From Burkholderia sp. (lineage in GTDB: Bacteria > Pseudomonadota > Gammaproteobacteria > Burkholderiales > Burkholderiaceae), in the NCBI GenBank assembly GCA_031253835.1, contig JAIRVP010000012.1:1-64000 (forward strand): 64,000 nt of DNA, read 5' to 3'. Below are positions 27,770 to 36,564 of the stretch, one piece after another (within the stretch, counting starts at the first letter, position 1; each line of letters starts with the position of its first letter). The notes under the pieces are model-generated. The model did no database searches, was not told the DNA's origin, and was given only the letters and a program-made list of their open reading frames with translations. Made by a program: the position numbers and the translations under genes.

Positions 27770-28300
27770 ATGAGTTCACGCAGGATCGCGGTGCGCCGCT
27801 CGGGAGTACACGGCAAGGGCGTGTTCGCCGTGGCGCCGATCAAGGCCGGCGAGCGCGTAGTGGAATACAAGGGCGAGCGAATCTCGTGGAAGGAAGCGCT
27901 GCGCCGCCATCCGCACGACCCGAGCGAGCCGAACCATACGTTCTACTTCGCACTCGACGAAGGCGGCGTGATCGACGGCAAGATCGACGGCAACAGCGCG
28001 CGCTGGATCAACCATTCGTGCGCGCCGAACTGCGAAGCCGAGGAAGTCAAAGGCCGCGTGTTCATCCATGCGCTGCGCGACATCGGGCCGGAAGAGGAGC
28101 TGTTCTACGACTACGGCCTCGTGATCGACGCGAAGCTGACGAAGACGCTCAAGCGCGAATACGCGTGCCATTGCGGCGCGCCGTCGTGCCGCGGCACGCT
28201 GCTCGCGACATCGGACGAAGGCGGGAAGAAGAAAAAGAAGAAGGACAAGAAGGACGGCAAGTCCGAGTCCCGGTCGAAAGACAGGAAGAGCCGGAAGTAA
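27770..28300 (+). CDS. SET-domain protein lysine methyltransferase with Lys-rich tail
   Basis: A 176-residue protein with a complete SET domain: GVHGKGVFA at the start, the SAM/pseudoknot motif WINHSCAPNCEA (NHSC at 81-84), the catalytic-Tyr region LFYDYG (113-115), and a post-SET zinc motif C133-x-C135-x4-C140. The last 25 residues are a run of Lys, Arg and Ser, starting with six lysines. The family is eukaryotic-like; a SET protein of B. thailandensis (BtSET) was reported to act in the host nucleolus. This may be its counterpart, but a bacterial target cannot be excluded. No secretion signal is visible. Confidence 0.9.
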   Translation: MSSRRIAVRRSGVHGKGVFAVAPIKAGERVVEYKGERISWKEALRRHPHDPSEPNHTFYFALDEGGVIDGKIDGNSARWINHSCAPNCEAEEVKGRVFIHALRDIGPEEELFYDYGLVIDAKLTKTLKREYACHCGAPSCRGTLLATSDEGGKKKKKKDKKDGKSESRSKDRKSRK

Positions 28301-28307
28301 GACAGGC

Positions 28308-28328
28308 GGCGGCGCACCATGCGCCGCC
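28308..28328. terminator. Hairpin between convergent SET and sensor-kinase genes
   Basis: GGCGGCGCA-CCA-TGCGCCGCC is a perfect 9-bp stem, 8 bp past the SET stop. The T content after it is modest (GTTGTCGTTT). It lies between two convergent genes and may terminate both. Confidence 0.6.
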
Positions 28329-28378
28329 GTTGTCGTTTGGGGCGGACGGCTGCCCGCCGCGAATCGTTCGGCTCGCGC

Positions 28379-29863
28379 TCAGTGCGTCGACGCCGCAGCC
28401 GGTGTTTCGCTGGCCGGCTTCTCCGTGGGCGCGGCGAGCGGCACCCTCACCACGAAGCGCGACCCGCCTTCCGACGCATCCTCGTACGACACGGTGCCGC
28501 CGTGCATCGCGATGATGTCGTGCACGATCGCCAGGCCGAGCCCGGCACCCGTCTCGACGCCGTTGCCGCTTTGCGCGTCGCCGCGGAAGAAGCGCTTGAA
28601 CAGGTCGGCCTGCTGGTTCGCGGGTACGCCGGGGCCGTTGTCTTCCACGACGATCTCGGCGGCCGGCTGGCCGTCCTCGAGTGCGCCGCGCGCGACGTTC
28701 ACCGTGATCCGCGCGCCGTCCGGCCGCGCGAGCGGCACGTATTTCAGCGCATTGTCGAGCAGGTTCGCGATTACCTCGCGCAGCAGCACGGGGTTGCCGC
28801 GCACGGTCAGCTTTTCGTCGTCGTCCGCGCCGTCGGTGCGCTGGAAGCCGAGGTCGACATGCGACGCGAGCGCGCGCGGCACCCATTCGGCACCGGTCTC
28901 GAACGCCATCGCCGCGAGGTCGACGTCGACGAAGCGGGCGGCCTGCTCGCCCGGTTCCGCGCGGGCAAGCGACAGCAGCTGGTTGGACAGCCGCACCGCG
29001 CGGTCGGCGGCCGCGCGCAGCTCGCGCACCGCGGCGAAGGTCTGGTGCGGATCGCGCGCGACGGCAGCCTGTTCCGCGTGCAGCTTCACGGCCGTGAGCG
29101 GCGTGCGCAGCTGGTGCGCGGCATCGGCGATGAACTTGCGCTGCGCGTCGAGCGCGGTCTTCAGGCGGCCGAGCAGCGCGTTCATCGCGCTCGTCAGCGG
29201 CCGGATCTCCAGCGGCACCTCGGTTTCGTCGACCGGCTCCAGCGACGTGTGGGTCTGCCGGTTCAGCGAATCGGCGAGATGCGTGAGCGGGCCCAGCTGC
29301 TGGTTCACGACGCGCCACACGATGCCCCAGCCGGCGAGCAGCAGCAGCAGCAGCGGCATCATGATCGCGACGAGGAATTCGGCCGCGATCCGGTAGCGGT
29401 GCCGCACCGGCTGCGCGACTTCGACGACCATCGGCTTGCCGCCCTCGACGTCGTCGACGCGTACCTGCGCGACGCGCACCGCGCGGTTGTCGTACTCGGC
29501 CTCGAACACGTACGCGTGATGCATGCGGCGCACGTTGATGCCCTGCAGCGGCAGCTTCGGATCGCCGGCGAGTTCCTGCTCGCCGTCGCTGATCCGGTAG
29601 ATCAGCGCTTCGGCGGGATCGGAGAACATCGCCTGCGCGAGCGGCGGCACCGTGAACGGCGCGTCGGGGCCGGCGATCTGGATCTGCTTGGAGATGGCGG
29701 TGGCGAGATCGGCGAGCGAGCGGTCGATCACGTGCTGCGTGTATTGCCACGCGAGCCAGTAGGCGATCAGGCCGCTCATCAGCGCGAGCATCGACAGCGG
29801 GGCGGCGAGGCGCCGGAGCAGCGAACGGCGCAGGCTGGTGGTCACAGCCGGATCAGGAGACAT
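28379..29863 (-). CDS. Sensor histidine kinase (TctE/QseC-like)
   Basis: A 494-residue inner-membrane kinase. TM1 is at about 20-40 and TM2 at 163-185, with a periplasmic sensor domain between. A HAMP linker leads to HisKA, with His250 in DAAHQLRTPLT. The ATPase domain has N-box NLLDNALKY, G1 DNGPG and G2 GAGLGLAIV. ATG 29863 is preferred to the GTG at 29887. It lies 123 bp downstream of its response regulator on the same strand. Its signal is unknown; TctE-type kinases often sense carboxylates or small ions. Confidence 0.93.
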   Translation of the reverse strand: MSPDPAVTTSLRRSLLRRLAAPLSMLALMSGLIAYWLAWQYTQHVIDRSLADLATAISKQIQIAGPDAPFTVPPLAQAMFSDPAEALIYRISDGEQELAGDPKLPLQGINVRRMHHAYVFEAEYDNRAVRVAQVRVDDVEGGKPMVVEVAQPVRHRYRIAAEFLVAIMMPLLLLLLAGWGIVWRVVNQQLGPLTHLADSLNRQTHTSLEPVDETEVPLEIRPLTSAMNALLGRLKTALDAQRKFIADAAHQLRTPLTAVKLHAEQAAVARDPHQTFAAVRELRAAADRAVRLSNQLLSLARAEPGEQAARFVDVDLAAMAFETGAEWVPRALASHVDLGFQRTDGADDDEKLTVRGNPVLLREVIANLLDNALKYVPLARPDGARITVNVARGALEDGQPAAEIVVEDNGPGVPANQQADLFKRFFRGDAQSGNGVETGAGLGLAIVHDIIAMHGGTVSYEDASEGGSRFVVRVPLAAPTEKPASETPAAASTH

Positions 29864-29986
29864 TTCGACGGGCAAATGGATAAGCACCGCTCACGGGGAG
29901 CGGCGCGGTCGTACGCCGGGCGGCGAAACGGAGCGGGGTGCACACACGCCGGCGGCGGCACGCGGCCGGCCGGCGCGCGGCGCCGC

Positions 29987-30679
29987 TCAGACGCTCGCCG
30001 TCTGGCGGATTTCCTGCAGCAGGTAGCCGAAGCCGCGCACCGTGACGATTTCGACCCGGCACTGCTCGAGTTTCTTGCGCACGCGGTGTACGTAGACTTC
30101 GATCGCGGTGTCGCCGAGATCGCCGCCGAAGTGCGTGAGGTGATCCTGCAGCTGGGCCTTGCTGACGACGCGGCCGTGACGCAGCAGCAGCATCTCGAGC
30201 ACCGCGAATTCGCGCGGCGACAGTTCGAGCGGCTTGTCGTCGTTGAAGATGCGGCGGTCGACACCCGACAGGCGGACGCCGCCGAGCGACACTTCCGGAC
30301 GCGGCATGTCGCTGTGCGGGCCGCTGCGGCGCATCACCGCGCGGATGCGTGCTTCGAGCTCGGCCGGCTCGAACGGCTTGAGCATGTAGTCGTCGGCGCC
30401 GGAGTTCAGGCCCTGGATCCGGTCGTTCAGCTCGTCACGTGCGGTCAGCACGATCACGGGCGTGTGGCGGTTGGTCTGGCGGAAACGCGTGAGCAGCGTC
30501 ATCCCGTCGATGCCCGGCAGGCCGAGGTCGAGGATCACGAGTTCGTGGCGGTTCTGTGCCAGCGCCTGTTCGGCAAAAATGCCGTCATGCACCATGTCGA
30601 CGGTGAAGCCAGCCTGCTCGAGGCTGCTCTGGATACCGCGTGCGATGGGGCGGTCGTCTTCGATCAGAAGGAGTCGCAT
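29987..30679 (-). CDS. OmpR-family response regulator
   Basis: A 230-residue regulator. The receiver domain has the acidic pair ED near the N-terminus, phospho-acceptor Asp51 (ILDLGLPG), Thr79 and Lys101. The C-terminal winged helix has LSPREFAVLEMLLLRHGRVV and AIEVYVHRVRKKL, a standard OmpR/PhoB effector. It is upstream of and co-oriented with the sensor kinase, so the two form one system. Its targets are unknown. It diverges from the DUF3717-like gene. Confidence 0.94.
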   Translation of the reverse strand: MRLLLIEDDRPIARGIQSSLEQAGFTVDMVHDGIFAEQALAQNRHELVILDLGLPGIDGMTLLTRFRQTNRHTPVIVLTARDELNDRIQGLNSGADDYMLKPFEPAELEARIRAVMRRSGPHSDMPRPEVSLGGVRLSGVDRRIFNDDKPLELSPREFAVLEMLLLRHGRVVSKAQLQDHLTHFGGDLGDTAIEVYVHRVRKKLEQCRVEIVTVRGFGYLLQEIRQTASV

Positions 30680-30801
30680 GAAGTTCGCTCAAGTACAATG
30701 GGTTGGCGGTTCAGGCACGCGGACAGCACGACGCCGTTTCCACAGGGGCGCCGCATCGCCTGACATCAAGCATGGCGGCCAGCGAACGATTAAATCCAAT
30801 C

Positions 30802-31032
30802 ATGTCCGATATTTCGATCCACGACCTAGAAGCCGCGATCAATTTCTGGCGCGCCCGCTCGCCGTCGAGCGGCGACGAACTCAAACTCTGCGAAGAGGCC
30901 AGCGCGCTCTCCAAGCCGTATGCGCTGCTGATTGTACAGCGCGAAAGCGCGCTGCAACTGGAAGGTTTGGACCCCAAGGCACGGAAAGCCTACGAGACTT
31001 ACGTGCGCCTTAAGGATGGCTTGGAAAGCTGA
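30802..31032 (+). CDS. Small conserved protein resembling DUF3717
   Basis: A 76-residue acidic protein. The pattern IHDLEAAINFWRARSP, then LCEEASALSKPYALLIV, matches my recollection of DUF3717, a short Betaproteobacterial family of unknown function. It has no signal peptide or TM helix and is mainly helical. ATG 30802 is chosen; the frame open from 30703 has no similar content upstream. I considered exonuclease VII small subunit because of size and rejected it. It stands alone, divergent from the response regulator. Confidence 0.75.
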   Translation: MSDISIHDLEAAINFWRARSPSSGDELKLCEEASALSKPYALLIVQRESALQLEGLDPKARKAYETYVRLKDGLES

Positions 31033-31085
31033 AGGCTTTCGCTGACTACATCCTAGAAAACGTTCATCGAAATGAAAAGTTGACG

Positions 31086-31111
31086 CGCCGCGCATCGAAA
31101 GACGCGCGGCG
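31086..31111 (-). terminator. Hairpin after phhB
   Basis: CGCCGCGC / GCGCGGCG arms (31086-31093 and 31104-31111) with a 10-nt loop lie 14 bp past the phhB stop. Only a broken T-rich stretch follows on the minus strand, so it is a moderate terminator candidate. Confidence 0.45.
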
Positions 31112-31124
31112 GTAGAGGAAAGCG

Positions 31125-31433
31125 TCAGGCGGCCGGTTGCGCGTGCGCGCCGGCACGGTCGATGAACAGCGCGAGTTCGATGTCGCGTTCGGTCAGGCCG
31201 TCGGCGTCGTGGGTCGACAGCGTGATGTCGACCCGGTTGTACACGTTGAACCATTCCGGATGGTGGTTCATTTCCTGCGCCTTGATCGCGACGCGCGTCA
31301 TGAAGCCGAAGGCTTCGTTGAAATCGGCGAAGCGCAGGCTGCGCTGGATCGCGTCGCGGCCCGATACGGCCGTCCAGAGCGGCAGGCCTTCGAGCCGCGT
31401 CTTGCGTTCTTCTGATGTGAGCTTGTGGATCAT
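31125..31433 (-). CDS. phhB: Pterin-4-alpha-carbinolamine dehydratase
   Basis: A 102-residue PCD/DCoH enzyme. The active-site signature is [20 protein letters not shown], and the C-terminus has [14 protein letters not shown]. It dehydrates 4a-hydroxytetrahydrobiopterin made by phenylalanine hydroxylase, so that the pterin can be recycled. It follows phhA by 122 bp on the same strand. ATG 31433 with the Shine-Dalgarno GAGAGG is the clear start; the longer frame to 31559 is not family-like. Confidence 0.95.
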   Translation of the reverse strand: MIHKLTSEERKTRLEGLPLWTAVSGRDAIQRSLRFADFNEAFGFMTRVAIKAQEMNHHPEWFNVYNRVDITLSTHDADGLTERDIELALFIDRAGAHAQPAA

Positions 31434-31555
31434 CTTGCACCTCTCGTTCGGTAACGGCGCCCGCGCACGGCTGCGCCGCGCGGCGAAGCCGGCGCCGTTC
31501 ATTGTTTCATAGTTGCGGGAAGGGTGACGGGCGCCGGCCGCGGCGCCCCGGCGTG

Positions 31556-32449
31556 TCACGCGTCGGCGTCGTCGGGCCAGCCTTCGCCCGTGCCGCGGTG
31601 CAGCACGCGATCGGTATCGAGCACGGCGCCGGCCGCGAATTCGGGCAGCGCCGCGAGCCGGTCGGCCAGCGCACGGCCGTCGACGTCGGCGAGCGCGAAC
31701 AGCTGCGCGAAATCGTCGATCACGAAGTAGGTCTTCTGGAACGTGTCGATCCGGTATTTCGTGCGCATCACGCGCTCGAGGTCGAACCCGAGCCGGTTCG
31801 GCGCCGCGCTTTCGAGGCTGTACAGGCTTTCACCCTTGCTCGACACGATCCCGGCGCCGTAGATCGACAGCCCGTTCGTGCCGCGCGGGTCGCGGATCAG
31901 CCCGAATTCCACCGTATACCAGTAGAGCCGTGCGAGCCGCGCCAGCGCCGCTTCGTCGTCGGCGACCGCGAGCGCGGTGCGGCCGTACGCCTGCATGTAG
32001 TCGGCGAACACCGGGTCGATCAGCAGCGGCACGTGGCCGAACAGGTCGTGGAAGCAGTCGGGTTCCTGCAGGTAGTCGAGCTGGTCGGGGCGGCGCATCC
32101 ACCAGGTGACCGGGAAACGCCGGTTCGCGAGGTGCTCGAAGAACACGAGGTCGGGCACGAGGCCCGGCACCGCGACGATCTCCCAGCCGGTCGCGGGCTT
32201 CAGCTGGCGGTTCACGTCGGCGAACGACGGCACGCGGTCGGCCGGCAGGTCGATCTTGCCGAGCCCCGCGACGAACGCGTCGCACGCGCGCCCGCGCAAC
32301 AGCGCCGACTGGCGCGCATAGAGCTGCGTCCACACCGCGTGGTCGACCTGGCCGTAGCGCTGCAGCGGCTGGTCGATGGTGAAATCTGCGCGGGTTTCGA
32401 GGCCCGCATCGAACTGCTCCTGCAGTTTCGCGGTGACGACGGTGGACAT
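31556..32449 (-). CDS. phhA: Phenylalanine-4-hydroxylase
   Basis: A 297-residue monomeric bacterial aromatic amino-acid hydroxylase. The iron ligands are His134 and His139 in [13 protein letters not shown] and Glu181 in [10 protein letters not shown]. It converts L-Phe to L-Tyr with O2 and a tetrahydropterin, the first step of Phe catabolism. Regulatory ACT-type N-terminal domains of the mammalian enzyme are absent, as in other bacteria. ATG 32449 is chosen since [16 protein letters not shown] fits the known Burkholderia N-terminus. A divergent Lrp-type gene with a large dyad operator lies upstream. Confidence 0.95.
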   Translation of the reverse strand: MSTVVTAKLQEQFDAGLETRADFTIDQPLQRYGQVDHAVWTQLYARQSALLRGRACDAFVAGLGKIDLPADRVPSFADVNRQLKPATGWEIVAVPGLVPDLVFFEHLANRRFPVTWWMRRPDQLDYLQEPDCFHDLFGHVPLLIDPVFADYMQAYGRTALAVADDEAALARLARLYWYTVEFGLIRDPRGTNGLSIYGAGIVSSKGESLYSLESAAPNRLGFDLERVMRTKYRIDTFQKTYFVIDDFAQLFALADVDGRALADRLAALPEFAAGAVLDTDRVLHRGTGEGWPDDADA

Positions 32450-32527
32450 GATCAGGCTCTGCACGCTGTGGTTGGGAACCATGCAAGTGTAGAGCGGGCT
32501 GCGCGCGGAATGGGCGCATAGTTGGCG

Positions 32528-32574
32528 TTGATTCGGTGGATGATGCGATAATCGCGCATCAAATCACGAATCAA
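32528..32574. promoter_or_regulatory. Concentric double inverted repeat, likely Lrp-type operator
   Basis: Outer arms TTGATTCG (32528-32535) and CGAATCAA (32567-32574) and inner arms TGATGCG (32541-32547) and CGCATCA (32555-32561) share the same dyad centre at 32551. The four half-sites resemble one another (TGATnCG). This fits an Lrp/AsnC octamer or tetramer site between phhA and the divergent regulator, which starts at 32589. Confidence 0.6.
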
Positions 32575-32588
32575 TGCGGAGAATGCTC

Positions 32589-33074
32589 ATGCTGGAACTC
32601 GATCACTTCGATCTCGCGCTGCTGGACGTGCTGCAGCGCTTCGGTCGCGCGACACATCAGCAGCTCGGCGAGGAGGTGCCGCTGTCGCCGTCGCAGATCG
32701 GCCGGCGGCTGCAGCGGCTCGAGGCGGCCGGCGTGATCGAAGGCTACCGCGTGATGCTGCGCCCCGAAAAGCTCGGGCTCGGCGTCACCGCGTTCACGAG
32801 CCTGAAGCTCAAGCACCACGGCGATTCGATCATCGAGCAGTTCCAGCAGCAGATCGACGTGCTGCCCGAAGTGCTCGAATGCCACGCAGTGGTGGGCGAT
32901 GCCGACTACCTGCTGCGGATCGTCGCGCCCGACCTGAACGCGCTGTCGCAGTTCGTGATGAAGAAGCTGATGCGCGTGCCGGGCGTCGACAGCGTGCGCT
33001 CGAACATCGTGCTGACGACCTTCAAGCGCAACGGCGCACTGCCGCTCGCGCACCTGGCGCCCGGCGCCGCATGA
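32589..33074 (+). CDS. Lrp/AsnC-family regulator, likely of phenylalanine catabolism
   Basis: A 161-residue Lrp-type protein. The helix-turn-helix is near the N-terminus (ATHQQLGEEVPLSPSQIGRR), followed by the RAM effector domain with VLECHAVVGDADYLLRIVAP and VPGVDSVRSNIVLTTFKRN. It diverges from phhA, and a large dyad lies between them. It probably senses Phe or Tyr and controls phhAB, a role filled by PhhR in Pseudomonas. ATG 32589 follows GGAG by 7 nt; ATG 32583 is also possible. Confidence 0.9.
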   Translation: MLELDHFDLALLDVLQRFGRATHQQLGEEVPLSPSQIGRRLQRLEAAGVIEGYRVMLRPEKLGLGVTAFTSLKLKHHGDSIIEQFQQQIDVLPEVLECHAVVGDADYLLRIVAPDLNALSQFVMKKLMRVPGVDSVRSNIVLTTFKRNGALPLAHLAPGAA

Positions 33075-33128
33075 CGCCGCGGCGGGGCTGAGGGCCGTGC
33101 GTGCTGCACCGCCCGTCGTGGGGCCGGA

Positions 33129-33662
33129 TCAAGCGGTTTCGTGCTGCGTGCCGGCGTTCAGCAGGTCGACGTACGCGACCGCGACGAGATCGTCCTGCGC
33201 CACGCCGAGCTTCGCGAATACGTCGTGCGCTTCGGCTTCGCCGCCGGCTTCGTCGTCGTCCGGGCCGAGCACGACTTCCAGTTCGATGAAATCGCCGAGG
33301 CCGTCGACGCGGTCGAGGTGGATGCGCGTGCGGCCCGCGAGGTACACGTGCCGTTCCTTCGTCACGATCCCGCGCGTGGTCAGCGCGGTGGCCAGCAGCG
33401 AATGCATCGCGTCGGGGTTCGTGACGGGGCTGCGCGTGTAGTACGACGCCTTCGGGCCGTCACGGTCGTCGCGCTGATAGAAGATCAGCTCGGCCGGCGT
33501 GCCGTCCTCGAAGCGGCGCAGCTTCAGCCGGCCGCGCGGCACGTCGTAGAAGAAATCCTGCTGGCGGTAGAACAGCGGCGCTTCGGTCGCGAGCTTGGCA
33601 GCCTGTTCGCGCAGCCGGTCGAATTCGCGGGCGCGGGCTTTGATCTCGATGTTGCGGGCCAT
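33129..33662 (-). CDS. CYTH-domain protein (class IV adenylate cyclase / triphosphatase-like)
   Basis: A 177-residue protein with the CYTH fold. The N-terminal NIEIKARA contains part of the ExExK signature (only one Glu is clear). Later strands carry basic and acidic residues pointing into the tunnel: LKLRRFEDG, RDGPKASYYT, KERHVYLAGRTRIHLD and DFIELEVVL. Class IV adenylate cyclases and thiamine or inorganic triphosphatases share this fold, so the reaction is not certain. ATG 33662 is chosen; the track upstream adds five residues. It converges with the Lrp gene. Confidence 0.82.
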   Translation of the reverse strand: MARNIEIKARAREFDRLREQAAKLATEAPLFYRQQDFFYDVPRGRLKLRRFEDGTPAELIFYQRDDRDGPKASYYTRSPVTNPDAMHSLLATALTTRGIVTKERHVYLAGRTRIHLDRVDGLGDFIELEVVLGPDDDEAGGEAEAHDVFAKLGVAQDDLVAVAYVDLLNAGTQHETA

Positions 33663-33792
33663 GCGGGTCTCCTTCAATCAGGGTCTCGCGGTGTGCGAAC
33701 GCACAATCTAGCAAAAACGCGGAGACGGTGGCGTGACGGCCGGTGTGGCGGGATGACGCGCACGGGCCCGGCCGCCGCGTCATCAGCGCCGC

Positions 33793-34692
33793 TCATATCG
33801 CCCACTGGGCCTCGATCACCCGCAGCGCGGCCGCGATCGCCGGTTCGTCGCGCCGCTCGGCGAGCGTCACGAACGTCAGTTCGGTCGGCACCGTCACGCG
33901 CTCGACGATCGTCAGCGCATGCGCGTGCGCTTCGGCCAGCGCGGTCGAGTCGCGCGCGAGCGTCAATCCGATCCCCGACTTGACGAGGTCGAGCATCGAC
34001 TGCTCCTGGTCGACCTCGGCGACCTTCACCGGCTGCGCGCCGGCGTCCGCGAAGCGCCGCGACAGCAGCCGGTGGTGCGCGGACGCCGGCGGCGTCCAGA
34101 TCCACGGCAGCGCGGCGAGGGCGCGCCAGTCGTGCGCGCGCTGCACGCGCTCCTTCCAGCCGGCCGGCGCGAGCACGCGGTACTGGAAATGCGTGAGCGT
34201 GACGGCGTGGAACAGTGCGCCGTCGAGCGGATCGTCCTCGCCCGGCCGGCCGATGTAGTAGCCGACGTCGAGCGAGCGCGCACGCACCTGTTCGATCACC
34301 CAGCCCGACATCCCGTGCCGCAGCGCCGTCTCGATCTGCGGATGGGTCTCGACCAGCGCGCGCAGGAAGCCGCCGAGCCGCAGGAAGCCCGGATCGAGGA
34401 TCGTGCCGATCCGCAGCCGGCCGCGCACCTCGTGCCGCAGCGCAGCAGCGGCGCGCTGCACGTCGGCGGCCGCGGCGAGCGCGCGTTCCGCATGCGGCAG
34501 CAGCGTCTGGCCGTCGCGTGTGAGCGCCAGCCCGCGCGACGTGCGCGTGAACAGCGTGACGCCGAGCGTTTCCTGCAGATGCTTGATCTGCAGGCTGACG
34601 GCCGGCTGCGTCAGGTGCAGCTGCACGGCGGCGCGCGTCAGGTTGCCTTCGCGTGCGACCGTCGCGAACGCGCGGAGCAGGGTGAGATCCAT
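33793..34692 (-). CDS. LysR-family transcriptional regulator
   Basis: A 299-residue LysR regulator. The winged HTH is at the N-terminus (MDLTLLRAFATVAREGNLTR, then LHLTQPAVSLQIKHLQETLG), followed by a two-subdomain effector domain. It diverges from the GMC oxidoreductase 187 bp away and probably controls it. A short inverted repeat TTAT-N13-ATAA (34713-34733) lies between. ATG 34692 is chosen since LysR proteins begin at MDLTLLRAF; the longer frame adds 13 residues. Inducer unknown. Confidence 0.92.
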   Translation of the reverse strand: MDLTLLRAFATVAREGNLTRAAVQLHLTQPAVSLQIKHLQETLGVTLFTRTSRGLALTRDGQTLLPHAERALAAAADVQRAAAALRHEVRGRLRIGTILDPGFLRLGGFLRALVETHPQIETALRHGMSGWVIEQVRARSLDVGYYIGRPGEDDPLDGALFHAVTLTHFQYRVLAPAGWKERVQRAHDWRALAALPWIWTPPASAHHRLLSRRFADAGAQPVKVAEVDQEQSMLDLVKSGIGLTLARDSTALAEAHAHALTIVERVTVPTELTFVTLAERRDEPAIAAALRVIEAQWAI

Positions 34693-34712
34693 CGTCGTGA
34701 TATGAGCGCGGC

Positions 34713-34733
34713 TTATAACGCAGTTCAGCATAA
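34713..34733. promoter_or_regulatory. Candidate LysR-type binding dyad
   Basis: TTAT (34713-34716) and ATAA (34730-34733) form an inverted repeat 20 bp upstream of the LysR start and 146 bp upstream of the GMC gene, a typical place for LysR autoregulation. The match is short. Confidence 0.35.
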
Positions 34734-34878
34734 CTCATTGGATCGGCGTCCGGCTGCGGGAGTACGCTTCCCCGGATCGTGGCGCGTGCGGCCGCCAGCG
34801 CGGCCCGCGACGCACTATGCTGAAAATGCGCGCGGCATCGCGCTGCGCGGCGCACAACAAGGAAGAAGGGGACACGCC

Positions 34879-36564
34879 GTGAGTACTCCACGTACGCTCG
34901 AAGGCGAATTCGATTACGTGATCGTCGGCGCGGGCACCGCGGGCTGCGTGCTCGCGAACCGCCTGACCGAGGATCCCGACATCCGCGTCCTGCTGCTCGA
35001 AGCAGGCGGCAAGGACGACTATCACTGGATTCATATCCCGGTCGGCTATCTGTATTGCATCGGCAACCCGCGCACCGACTGGCTGTACAAGACGCAACCC
35101 GAAGCGGCGCTCAACGGCCGCGCGCTGTCGTATCCGCGCGGCCGCGTGCTCGGCGGCTGCTCGTCGATCAACGGGATGATCTACATGCGCGGCCAGCGCG
35201 AGGATTACGACGGCTGGGCGGAGGCCACCGGCGACGCCGGCTGGTCGTGGGACAGCGTGCTGCCGATCTTCAAGCGCAGCGAGGATCACCATGCGGGCGC
35301 GAGCGATGCGCACGGCGCGGGCGGCTACTGGCGCGTCGAGAAGCAGCGGCTGCGCTGGGAGATCCTCGAATCGTTCGCGCAGGCCGCGCAGCAGACGGGC
35401 ATCCCGGCCACCGACGATTTCAACCGCGGCGACAATACCGGGGTCGGCTATTTCGAGGTGAACCAGAAGCGCGGCGTGCGCTGGAATACGTCGAAGGCGT
35501 TCCTGCGGCCCGCGATGGCGCGGCCGAACCTGACCGTGATCACCGGCGCGCAGGCGCAGCGCGTGATCTTCGACGGGCGGCGCGCGGTCGGCGTCGAGTA
35601 CCACGGCGGCGGCACCGATTACGTCGCGCGGGCGCGCTCGGAAGTGCTGCTGACGTCGGGCGCGGTGAATTCGCCGCAGCTGCTCGAGCTGTCGGGGATC
35701 GGCGACGGCCGGCGGCTGCAGGCGCTCGGCATCGACGTCGTGCAGGATCTGCCGGGCGTCGGCGAAAACCTGCAGGATCACCTGCAATTGCGGATGGCGT
35801 ATCGCGTCGAAGGCGTGCGCACGCTCAACACGCTGTCCGCGCACTGGTGGGGCAAGCTGATGATCGGCGCCGAATATGCGTTGCTGCAGCGCGGGCCGAT
35901 GTCGATGGCGCCGTCGCAGCTCGGCGCATTCGCGAAATCGGATCCGGACGATCCCGCGCTCACGCGGCCCGATCTCGAATACCACGTGCAGCCGCTGTCG
36001 CTCGAACGCTTCGGCGAGCCGCTGCACAGCTTCAACGCGTTCACGGCGTCGGTGTGCCATCTGCGGCCGACGTCGCGCGGCAGCGTGCACGTCACGAGCG
36101 CCGATCCGGGCATCGCGCCGGCGATCGCGCCGAACTATCTGTCGACCGACCACGATCGCCAGGTCGCCGCGAACGCGCTGCGCCTGACGCGCCGGATCGC
36201 GGCCGCGCCGGCGCTCGCGCGCTATCGTCCCGCGGAAATCCTGCCGGGCACGCAATACCGGAGCGAAGCCGAGCTGATCGAAGCGGCCGGCGCCGTCGGC
36301 ACGACGATCTTCCACCCGGTCGGCACGTGCCGGATGGGGCGTGCCGACGATGCGCGCGCGGTGGTCGACAGCCGGCTGCGCGTGCGCGGCATCGCCGGGC
36401 TGCGGATCGTCGATGCATCGGTGATGCCGTTCATCACGTCGGGCAACACCAATTCGCCGACGCTGATGATCGCCGAGCGCGCGAGCGACATGATCCGCGC
36501 CGATCGCCGCGCGGCGCGCGAAGCGACGCCGGTGCGAACCGAGCCGGCGGTGACGGCCGCGTGA
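34879..36564 (+). CDS. GMC-family FAD-dependent oxidoreductase (choline/alcohol dehydrogenase-like)
   Basis: A 561-residue flavoenzyme. The FAD-binding motif is VIVGAGTAGCVLANRLTED, GMC signature 1 is GRVLGGCSSINGMIYMRGQ, signature 2 is near SGAVNSPQLLELSGIG, and the active-site His is in FHPVGTCRMG. It likely oxidises a primary alcohol or a polyol to the aldehyde. BetA-like choline dehydrogenase is close in sequence, but no betB or betI is adjacent, so the substrate is unknown. The start is GTG 34879 with GAAGAAGGGG as Shine-Dalgarno. The LysR divergent upstream is the probable regulator. Confidence 0.93.
   Translation: MSTPRTLEGEFDYVIVGAGTAGCVLANRLTEDPDIRVLLLEAGGKDDYHWIHIPVGYLYCIGNPRTDWLYKTQPEAALNGRALSYPRGRVLGGCSSINGMIYMRGQREDYDGWAEATGDAGWSWDSVLPIFKRSEDHHAGASDAHGAGGYWRVEKQRLRWEILESFAQAAQQTGIPATDDFNRGDNTGVGYFEVNQKRGVRWNTSKAFLRPAMARPNLTVITGAQAQRVIFDGRRAVGVEYHGGGTDYVARARSEVLLTSGAVNSPQLLELSGIGDGRRLQALGIDVVQDLPGVGENLQDHLQLRMAYRVEGVRTLNTLSAHWWGKLMIGAEYALLQRGPMSMAPSQLGAFAKSDPDDPALTRPDLEYHVQPLSLERFGEPLHSFNAFTASVCHLRPTSRGSVHVTSADPGIAPAIAPNYLSTDHDRQVAANALRLTRRIAAAPALARYRPAEILPGTQYRSEAELIEAAGAVGTTIFHPVGTCRMGRADDARAVVDSRLRVRGIAGLRIVDASVMPFITSGNTNSPTLMIAERASDMIRADRRAAREATPVRTEPAVTAA

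Noticed and set aside
30802..31032. Exonuclease VII small subunit (xseB)
   Set aside because: The size fits, but XseB motifs (a FE-ALxELExIV-type helix) are absent; the DUF3717 pattern fits better.
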